DNA of 64,000 bases from a bacterium (GTDB taxonomy: Bacteria > Actinomycetota > Acidimicrobiia > Spongiisociales > UBA5794), in NCBI GenBank assembly GCA_024228555.1, contig JAAETI010000145.1, positions 1 through 64,000 on the forward strand, read 5' to 3'. Under the pieces are notes generated by a model, which made no database searches, was not told the origin of the DNA, and saw only the letters and a list, made by a program, of their open reading frames with translations. Both the position numbers and the translations under genes were made by a program. Each line of letters opens with the position of its first letter. Position 1 is the first letter of the stretch. Below are positions 58,377 through 64,000 of this stretch, in pieces.

Positions 58377-60371
58377 GTGACTGCCGACGTTTCGCACGAC
58401 AATCAAGCGGAGGTCTTGACCCCGGCCGCTTCGTCGCAGAGTGTGGCCCGCCACCATCTTGCGGCTTCGCTCGGGTTCCTCATCGTCGGTGTGCTCATGC
58501 TGGCAATCGCCAGTGTCCAGTACGCGGCGCCCGACCTCCTCGATGGGTCAGGGGTCTTGTCGTACGGCCGACTGCGACCTACTGCGATCCACTTCCTTCT
58601 CTATGGCTGGTTGACTCTGGGGCTGATCGGAGCGATGTACTACGCCGTGCCCCGGCTGGCCGGCGTCAAGCTGACCGATCCAGGTGTCGCCAGGATCGGA
58701 TTCATCCTCATGTCCGTCGGCTATGCGGGCGGTGGTCTCGCCATCCTCTTGGGACAGACCGATGGACTGCGCTACTTGGAAGCTCCGCCTGTCGCCGACC
58801 TCACCGTTCTGGTCGGCATGATGGCAATGTCTCACTCCGTCGCAAGGACCATTGCAGGTCGCGACAGGGACGATCGCAGCCCGGCGGAATGGTTCATCCT
58901 GGCGGCCGTGGTGTGGCTGGTTGGTCTGCACGTCATCGGCAACCTCGACATGCTGTCCCTGCTGGCGACACTCTTCTACTCGCAGCCGCCGGTGCTCCAT
59001 GGCATCAACTCCGCAGTGCTGGCCGGCTTCTACCGAGCTGGGATTATCGGTATGTGGGCAGCCACCGCCGGCGTTGGTCTCGTCTACTTCCTAGTACCCC
59101 GCATTGTGGGCTTGACTCGTTTCAAGGCCACCCGGATGTCCGTTGTCGGATTCTGGGGACTCGGCACCGCCTGGGCGTTCACAGGATCGGCAGAACTCAC
59201 CTACACCGCGATTCCGGACTGGCTCGAGACCATCGGTGTCATGTTCTCGTTTGCTTTGCTGTTGCCGGTAGCGACCATCGTTGTTGACATAGCGACGTTC
59301 TTGCGAGGACGTACCTCGGAGATATCGGATAAGAACCGGTATTCGCTGAACCTCATCTACCTCGGTCTTGCGCTCTTCGCTGCGGTGCCGGTGCTGAACC
59401 TGGCTCAGGCCCTGCGAGCTTCTGGCGGTCTGGTCGGCTTCACCGACTGGGTCTACGGGTTCGAAGTCTTGGCCATTCTCGGCGCATTCAGCTCGTGGTT
59501 GTTTGCATACGTCTATCACGTAGCTCCTCCGATGGTGAGCGCTGACGCTCGCCGCGTGCAGAAATGGCACGTGTGGCTAACCGTGTCCGGTCTGGCTGTT
59601 GCCGTCTTCGCCATGCTGGTTGGTGGGCTTGTTGCGGGAGCTACCTGGGTCGGTGGAGGTGCCGACAGTGCCGCCGCGGTTGGAGATGGCTTCGAGTCGA
59701 CCGCCGATGCGATGTGGAACTACGGCTTTGCGGTTGCCCGCATCGCAGGACTGATCGTCTTTGCGATCGGCCAAGCCCTTCTGTTCTCATACGCGACTGT
59801 TGCCTGGTTCCTCGAGTCCGACCGGGACTCGGTCCTTGCTGCCGATCCCGCCCTCGATGCTGGCGGGCAAGAGGTCAATGAAGAATTGGCTGTCGATCCA
59901 GAAGCTGAGCCGACTTGGCGCAGCATCGGTGCCATAGCCCTCGCTGCCGGAATCGGAGTCTTTGCTCTCGTTGTGTTCCTGCCCTCATTGGAGTCGGAGG
60001 CAGCGACGCCCACGATCCTTGCCGACGAGTCGCGTCTCTATGCGGACGGCAGTGACGCTGCCCTCGGACGTGACATCTACATCCGCGAAGGATGCTCGTA
60101 CTGTCACACTCAGGCGGTGCGGCCCATCGTTACCGATGTTGGGTTGGGTGCCGTGTCGGTAGCCGGCGATTACGCCCACGAGCAGCCAGTACTCCTTGGT
60201 GTCGCTCGGATGGGACCCGATCTCATGCACATTGCCGACCGGGGCGGGACGACGGTTGACCATCTGAAGGACCCGCGCAAGGAACGGCCCTGGTCGACGA
60301 TGCCGTCGTATGACTACTTGTCGCAGGCCGACCTCGAGGCTTTGGTCGCATACGTGAACGGGTTGAAGTAA
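58377..60371 (+). CDS. CcoN-CcoO fusion with oxidase metal ligands missing
   Basis: 664 aa. Residues ~25-480 follow cbb3 subunit I: G-R-L-R-P, then Y-F-L-V-P-R, W-L-E-T-I-G-V-M-F-S and T-D-W-V-Y-G. At metal sites the ligands are gone: the CuB motif G-H-N reads R-A-G (220-222), P-H-H reads S-A-E (271-273), and the G-H-V-H haem motif reads G-F-E-V (361-364). A single His (H72) remains near the low-spin haem position. Residues ~540-664 are a CcoO-like cytochrome c with C-S-Y-C-H (573-577) and R-M-G-P-D-L-M. It should be an electron-passing scaffold rather than an oxidase. GTG 58377 (AAGGGA upstream) is preferred to TTG 58368. Confidence 0.85.
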   Translation: MTADVSHDNQAEVLTPAASSQSVARHHLAASLGFLIVGVLMLAIASVQYAAPDLLDGSGVLSYGRLRPTAIHFLLYGWLTLGLIGAMYYAVPRLAGVKLTDPGVARIGFILMSVGYAGGGLAILLGQTDGLRYLEAPPVADLTVLVGMMAMSHSVARTIAGRDRDDRSPAEWFILAAVVWLVGLHVIGNLDMLSLLATLFYSQPPVLHGINSAVLAGFYRAGIIGMWAATAGVGLVYFLVPRIVGLTRFKATRMSVVGFWGLGTAWAFTGSAELTYTAIPDWLETIGVMFSFALLLPVATIVVDIATFLRGRTSEISDKNRYSLNLIYLGLALFAAVPVLNLAQALRASGGLVGFTDWVYGFEVLAILGAFSSWLFAYVYHVAPPMVSADARRVQKWHVWLTVSGLAVAVFAMLVGGLVAGATWVGGGADSAAAVGDGFESTADAMWNYGFAVARIAGLIVFAIGQALLFSYATVAWFLESDRDSVLAADPALDAGGQEVNEELAVDPEAEPTWRSIGAIALAAGIGVFALVVFLPSLESEAATPTILADESRLYADGSDAALGRDIYIREGCSYCHTQAVRPIVTDVGLGAVSVAGDYAHEQPVLLGVARMGPDLMHIADRGGTTVDHLKDPRKERPWSTMPSYDYLSQADLEALVAYVNGLK

Positions 60372-61342
60372 TGCAAGAAGTACTGAACCAGATCGCTGCC
60401 GATACCGGGGTGCCGGCTGACCTGTTGGAACGAGCTGCTCGGGCTCGAGCGACAGTCAGCGGTGTCGATGTCGAATCGCTGGTGGCCGGTTGGGGCGGTG
60501 GAGAGGCTCCCGCCGTGGCAGCCCCCGCTGCTGGGGCCCCTGCCGCCGCAGAAGCAACCCCGGCGCCGGCAGGCGACTCGGGCGCCGGCAAGTTGCCTGA
60601 GGCTCTCGTACGTCGTTCGGCGGCAGCCAAAGCCAAGCGAGAGGGAAGGCCTCTCGATGAAGTTCTAGTGGAGATGGGCCTGAGCCCTGAAGGAGAAGCG
60701 TCTGAGCCTTCGGCTGCATCGCCAGCCGTAGCTCCGGCGTCGCCATCCCCTGCCCCGACCCCCGAGCCCGCGGCAGACGAGCCAGCGACGCCGGTCGCTG
60801 AGGAAGAGCCACAACCCGTATTAGCCGGCTTCCCCCGCTGGTTGGCAGCGTCGTTCATCATCATTCCGATGATCGCGTTGTTGTATGCCGGTCTCTCACC
60901 GAATGGACCGGACTGTGGAACATCCGGTCAGCTTGCCATCAACCCCTTGACCGGCGAGGCACAGGGGTGCGGAGGCGACACCAGCCCGTTCTTCAGCCTT
61001 GGCGAGTCGGTCTACGACGCCAACTGTGCTGCTTGTCATGGGACCGATGGTTCCGGTGGCGTCGGCCCCGCATTCATCGGTGGCGCAGTACTGCAGGTAT
61101 TCTCTGCATGTGAGGACCATGTCAGCTGGGTCACTCTGGGGTCGTCCAACTGGCCCGATGCCACCTACGGTGACACCAACAAGCCTGTTGGTGGGACGGG
61201 CGTCAACATGACCGGCTACGAAGGCACGCTCAGCCAACGTGAGATTGCCGCGGTATCTCTCTACGAGAGGGTCGCGTTTGGCGGCGAGAACATCGCCGAA
61301 GCCGAAGCAGCGTGTGGTCTCGTCGAGGGTGCCGAGGGCTAG
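60371..61342 (+). CDS. Membrane monohaem cytochrome c with two N-terminal helical modules
   Basis: 323 aa, overlapping the previous stop (TAATG). Residues ~12-40 and ~74-105 are helical modules (V-P-A-D-L-L-E-R and L-P-E-A-L-V-R-R ... A-K-R-E-G-R) joined by long Ala/Pro arms. One membrane helix (F-P-R-W-L-A-A-S-F-I-I-I-P) then leads to an external cytochrome c domain with C-A-A-C-H. The cytoplasmic modules match those of the cytochrome b subunit IV gene. This is the strongest hint that the fusion protein, this cytochrome and the bc genes form one complex. The cytochrome domain has additional cysteines (D-C-G-T, Q-G-C-G-G). Confidence 0.88.
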   Translation: MQEVLNQIAADTGVPADLLERAARARATVSGVDVESLVAGWGGGEAPAVAAPAAGAPAAAEATPAPAGDSGAGKLPEALVRRSAAAKAKREGRPLDEVLVEMGLSPEGEASEPSAASPAVAPASPSPAPTPEPAADEPATPVAEEEPQPVLAGFPRWLAASFIIIPMIALLYAGLSPNGPDCGTSGQLAINPLTGEAQGCGGDTSPFFSLGESVYDANCAACHGTDGSGGVGPAFIGGAVLQVFSACEDHVSWVTLGSSNWPDATYGDTNKPVGGTGVNMTGYEGTLSQREIAAVSLYERVAFGGENIAEAEAACGLVEGAEG

Positions 61343-61347
61343 GCACG

Positions 61348-61809
61348 ATGCCATCTGCAATCACGATTTCGGATTTGGCGTCGCAGGTCGGCACCGAGCT
61401 TGGAGTTACCGACTGGTTGCAGATCGACCAGGACCGAGTGAATGCGTTTGCGGATGCGACGCTTGACCATCAATTCATACATGTCGATCCGGAGACGGCT
61501 GCAGCAACACCGTTCGGGGGAACCATCGCCCACGGATTCCTGACGCTTTCACTCTTGCCGTTCTTCCTCGAAACCGCTTCTCCGCAGATCGAGGGAACGG
61601 TGATGGCGATCAACTATGGGAGCGACAAGGTGCGCTTTCTCCAGCCGGTCAAGGTTGGGTCCCGGGTGCGGGCCCGGACCACGCTGGCAGCTGCTGAGGA
61701 GAAGCGTCCCGGGCAATGGCTTGTCAAGCAGGCCATCACTATCGACATCGAAGGCGAGCAGAAGCCAGCACTGGTCGCCGAGATGCTCATGCTCTACTTC
61801 GTCCAATAG
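61348..61809 (+). CDS. MaoC-like (R)-enoyl-CoA hydratase
   Basis: A 153-aa hot-dog-fold protein. The hydratase motif is D-H-Q-F-I-H-V-D-P-E-T-A-A followed by P-F-G-G-T-I-A-H-G-F, with the Asp/His pair that adds water to trans-2-enoyl-CoA. Likely substrate is an acyl-CoA or acyl-ACP of fatty-acid or polyhydroxyalkanoate metabolism. ATG 61348 lies five bases after the cytochrome stop, so it may be transcribed with the respiratory arm without being part of it. Confidence 0.87.
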   Translation: MPSAITISDLASQVGTELGVTDWLQIDQDRVNAFADATLDHQFIHVDPETAAATPFGGTIAHGFLTLSLLPFFLETASPQIEGTVMAINYGSDKVRFLQPVKVGSRVRARTTLAAAEEKRPGQWLVKQAITIDIEGEQKPALVAEMLMLYFVQ

Positions 61810-61839
61810 ATCTAGGGCGACCGCTAGCCTCGAACCTTC

Positions 61840-63081
61840 ATGAGGAATCCTGACGTACTTGTTGTGGGAGGCGGTCCTGGTGGCGCCGCCGCCGGCTATT
61901 GGCTGGCTTTGCGCGGTCTTTCTGTGCTCATCGCTGAGAAGAAGGAGTACCCGCGGGAGAAAGCCTGCGGCGACGGTCTGACCCCGCGTGCGATCAAGCA
62001 GCTTGTGGACATGGGCTTTGATTTCGACGGGCATCATCGCATCGTGGGGCTCCGTGCTTACACCGGCGAGGTCCGGCTCGAGATGCCATGGCCTGAGCAC
62101 TCCGTCTACCCGAACTGGGGAGCAGTGGTGCGACGAGCCGATCTGGATATGCAGGTTGCCGCTCTTGCCCAAAAGCAAGGCGCTGTAGTGGCGACGGGTG
62201 CGGAAGCTTTTCCAATGATTGAGGCAGGTGATCTCACATCGGTCATTCTCCGCCGCAAAGGTGAAGAGGATGAGACGGTCGAGCCGAAGTACGTGGTCAT
62301 TGCGGATGGTTCGCTGTCGAGGTTCGGGCGCAAGCTCGGGATGACCCGACGCAAGGACTACCCGTTTGGGCTCGCAGTACGGGGCTATTGGGAGTCACCG
62401 AATTCGGATGACGGTTATCTCGAGAGTCAGCTGGATGTTCGCGACCGGAACGGCAAATCGATGCCGGGGTACGGATGGGTCTTCCCTCTTGGCGACGGTG
62501 AGATCAACATCGGAGCCGGGGTGGTGTCGTCGTTCAAGGGGTGGAAAGGTCTCAATACCTCGCACCTCTTGGATGCGTATGTCGAGTCATTGGGAGATCA
62601 CTGGGGTTTGACCGAGACGTCGATGGTTCGAGCACCGATCGGGGGCAAGCTTCCGATGGCGCTTTCGGTTGGCCCACGCTTTGGCCGCAATTGGGTTGCC
62701 GTTGGCGATTCAATTGGTGCAGTCAATCCGTTCAACGGTGAGGGTATTGACTACGCATACGAGACTGGCCGGATGGCGGCCCGATACATTGCCGATGCCA
62801 TCGCGACGGGAAACCCTGCCGTTTTGCAGGGCTACACGCAGGAACTTGACGACATCTTTGCCGACTATCAGCGTGTCGCCCGGCGCTTTGTCATGGTCAT
62901 CGGCCAACCCGCAATGATGAAGACGTTCACCTACCTGGGCATGCGTTCGCGGCCACTGATGGAATGGGCGCTGAAGGTGATGGCGAACCTCCTCGAGCCG
63001 GAAGAGCGCGGGCTGTCGGAACGGATCTACGGAACGATCGAGCGGATCGTCAAGGTAACTCCTGATCCGCTGATCAAGTAG
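61840..63081 (+). CDS. FAD-dependent geranylgeranyl-reductase-family protein (menaquinone reductase type)
   Basis: 413 aa. FAD-binding V-V-G-G-G-P-G-G-A-A-A-G is at the N-terminus, and family motifs are P-R-E-K-A-C-G-D-G-L-T-P-R, G-Y-G-W-V-F-P and V-G-D-S-I-G-A-V-N-P-F-N-G-E-G-I. Relatives saturate isoprenoid double bonds of menaquinone (MenJ), lipids or chlorophyll. Its place between the respiratory genes and nuoA supports a quinone side-chain reductase. The C-terminal helix (G-M-R-S-R-P-L-M-E-W) may touch the membrane. Confidence 0.85.
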   Translation: MRNPDVLVVGGGPGGAAAGYWLALRGLSVLIAEKKEYPREKACGDGLTPRAIKQLVDMGFDFDGHHRIVGLRAYTGEVRLEMPWPEHSVYPNWGAVVRRADLDMQVAALAQKQGAVVATGAEAFPMIEAGDLTSVILRRKGEEDETVEPKYVVIADGSLSRFGRKLGMTRRKDYPFGLAVRGYWESPNSDDGYLESQLDVRDRNGKSMPGYGWVFPLGDGEINIGAGVVSSFKGWKGLNTSHLLDAYVESLGDHWGLTETSMVRAPIGGKLPMALSVGPRFGRNWVAVGDSIGAVNPFNGEGIDYAYETGRMAARYIADAIATGNPAVLQGYTQELDDIFADYQRVARRFVMVIGQPAMMKTFTYLGMRSRPLMEWALKVMANLLEPEERGLSERIYGTIERIVKVTPDPLIK

Positions 63082-63145
63082 CCGCCCCGCTGCGCCGAGG
63101 CTCGGCGATTTGGGGTGTTTGCGGATCAGCTACTGTCCCGCCGTC

Positions 63146-63542
63146 ATGTTCGAGTTTGCCGTAGCTTCTTCCTTTTCGTTCCTCGTGATCGTGGACCCGG
63201 TTGGTCTTGCCCCGTTGCTGGCTGGGCCGATAGCCCTCCGCAACCGTTCTCGTTTTCGTTGCGCGTGCCGACGGGCAGGTGGATTGCCTGCTCGTGCTGC
63301 TCGTGCTGCTCGTCAAGGTTGCGCTGCAGCTTGCGTCGGAGGTCACTCGCGTGCCCGGTCGCACCGGGATCAACATGATCACGCGTGTCTTCGGAATCAA
63401 TCTCGCCGCACTCGCAGTCCAGCTAGTAGCGGACGGTTTATTAGCGCTGTGGCGTGCATGGGTTGCGGTCTTGCGGAGCATCAGCGATTGCTGCCGAGAC
63501 CCAATAGGCGGTCGATGCCCGGATGGCTTTGTGCGCATGTGA
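63146..63542 (+). pseudogene. Broken marC-family membrane protein gene
   Basis: ATG 63146 opens with F-E-F-A-V-A-S-S-F-S-F-L-V-I-V-D-P-V-G-L-A-P-L-L, a MarC/NAAT-like first helix, but the frame then turns into an Arg/Ala-rich nonsense stretch. In the +1-shifted frame from about 63350 the typical MarC ending appears (R-V-P-G-R-T-G-I-N-M-I-T-R-V-F-G, A-V-Q-L-V-A-D-G-L). About 100 residues of the middle are missing. This shows one internal deletion plus a frameshift, so no functional product is expected. Confidence 0.7.
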
Positions 63543-63584
63543 TGAGATTCCTAATCTTGCTAGCGGGAAGGAGCTCCTGAACAG

Positions 63585-64000
63585 ATGACGTTGTCCGCAT
63601 ACCTGCCAATCGCCCTCGCATTCGTTCTCACCGTTGGCTTTGCTGTTGTCAGTCTTACTCTCTCCACCCTGCTGGCTCCAAAGAAGCCAACCGCCGAAAA
63701 GCTCGCTCCTTACGAGTGCGGCATCGTCCCGTTGCAGGAGCCGGTGCAACGCTTCCCCGTCAAGTTCTATTTGGTTGCGATGCTCTTCGTCATCTTCGAT
63801 GTAGAGATCATTTTCTTGTTTGCCTGGGCCGTCCGCTGGGAGTCGTTCGGTTGGGGTGGCGTTGCGATGATGGGGATCTTTGTTTTGCTAATCATCGAGA
63901 CGCTGATCTATGTGTGGAAGCGTGGCGCCCTTGACTGGAATGTTGCTCATCGCGCTCGCTACCGCCGTGTGGTCGCCCCGCTCGAGTCCGCAGCCGTCGA
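63585..64000 (+). CDS. nuoA: NADH-quinone oxidoreductase subunit A, 3' truncated
   Basis: The frame is open to the window edge with 138 codons seen, so the gene may be nearly complete. NuoA signatures are P-Y-E-C-G-I-V-P (with the switching-loop Cys), V-K-F-Y-L-V-A-M-L-F-V-I-F-D-V-E-I-I-F, and three membrane helices. It belongs to the membrane arm of complex I and usually opens the nuoA-N operon, which should continue to the right. GAAGGAG lies about 11 bases before the ATG. The C-terminal tail beyond the third helix is long and basic. Confidence 0.93.
   Translation, partial: MTLSAYLPIALAFVLTVGFAVVSLTLSTLLAPKKPTAEKLAPYECGIVPLQEPVQRFPVKFYLVAMLFVIFDVEIIFLFAWAVRWESFGWGGVAMMGIFVLLIIETLIYVWKRGALDWNVAHRARYRRVVAPLESAAV

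Noticed and set aside
58377-60371. Annotating the CcoN-CcoO fusion as an active cbb3 oxidase
   Set aside because: Expected CuB and haem ligand histidines are not present at their motifs.
1-64000. CRISPR arrays, prophage, insertion sequences
   Set aside because: No regular spaced repeats, no transposase, integrase or phage structural motifs seen on either strand.

Overview
This 64 kb window reads as a piece of chromosome from a moderately high-GC actinobacterium, most likely of the Acidimicrobiia type. The clues are a mycothiol pathway (MshA-like and Mca-like genes), an RsiG-like protein, CsoR, a coenzyme-B12-type ribonucleotide reductase, cysteine-bearing SLH-like repeats, and many GTG and TTG starts. 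The class-level placement is inference. I see no rRNA, convincing tRNA, CRISPR array, phage genes or transposase. The only mobile element I can support is an intein with homing-endonuclease motifs inside nrdJ.

Layout. 0-4.5 kb: two convergent surface proteins with SLH-like repeats (one cut by the window edge, one with a VanW domain), an OFA-type MFS carrier, a shikimate-kinase-like gene. 4.6-14 kb: an aldo/keto reductase, then a copper block with a c-type cytochrome lipoprotein, SCO, a cupredoxin, a CopD-like membrane protein, two PCuAC chaperones, a divergent ECF sigma/anti-sigma pair, CopA, CopZ and CsoR. 14-19 kb: intein-containing nrdJ with DnaA and NrdR boxes upstream. 19-32.5 kb: Mca, a pgsB and duplicated-pgsC pair, an MFS carrier, a beta-propeller lipoprotein, an SGNH hydrolase, a luciferase-like oxidoreductase, a glutamine amidotransferase, a channel-like protein and a Clp1-like P-loop protein. 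32.5-43 kb: a DnaA-box-like intergenic cluster, then mshA, a GNAT protein, an asparaginase and an rsiG-like gene in one operon; an M23 peptidase, CrcB, a MoaD-membrane fusion, a PAS-LuxR regulator, HMG-CoA lyase and an ABC exporter. 43-52 kb: a complete oligopeptide-type ABC importer whose binding protein is circularly permuted, a SAM hydrolase, a glutaredoxin-like protein, Rex and a Cys/Met PLP enzyme. 52.3-61.3 kb: an unusual respiratory region. 61.3-64 kb: a MaoC-like hydratase, a geranylgeranyl-reductase-family protein, a broken marC and the start of nuoA.

The most interesting system is the divergent respiratory region at 52.3-61.3 kb. One arm encodes a dihaem cytochrome c, a Rieske protein, a split cytochrome b, a 2x[4Fe-4S] ferredoxin and two small membrane proteins. 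The other arm encodes a CcoN-CcoO fusion and a monohaem cytochrome c. The CcoN half keeps the cbb3 oxidase fold signature, but histidines are absent where the CuB, haem b3 and one haem b ligand should be, so it looks like a redox-silent oxidase scaffold. The cytochrome b subunit IV on one arm and the monohaem cytochrome on the other share a short helical module (P-E-x-L-L-x-R) in two copies each, joined by Ala/Pro-rich arms. This suggests that both arms build one quinol-oxidising assembly.

Other notable points are the permuted ABC binding protein, a MoaD-like domain fused ahead of a polytopic membrane domain, an rsiG gene with no ordinary start codon (CTG fits best), and a 24-bp tandem duplication inside a copper chaperone.
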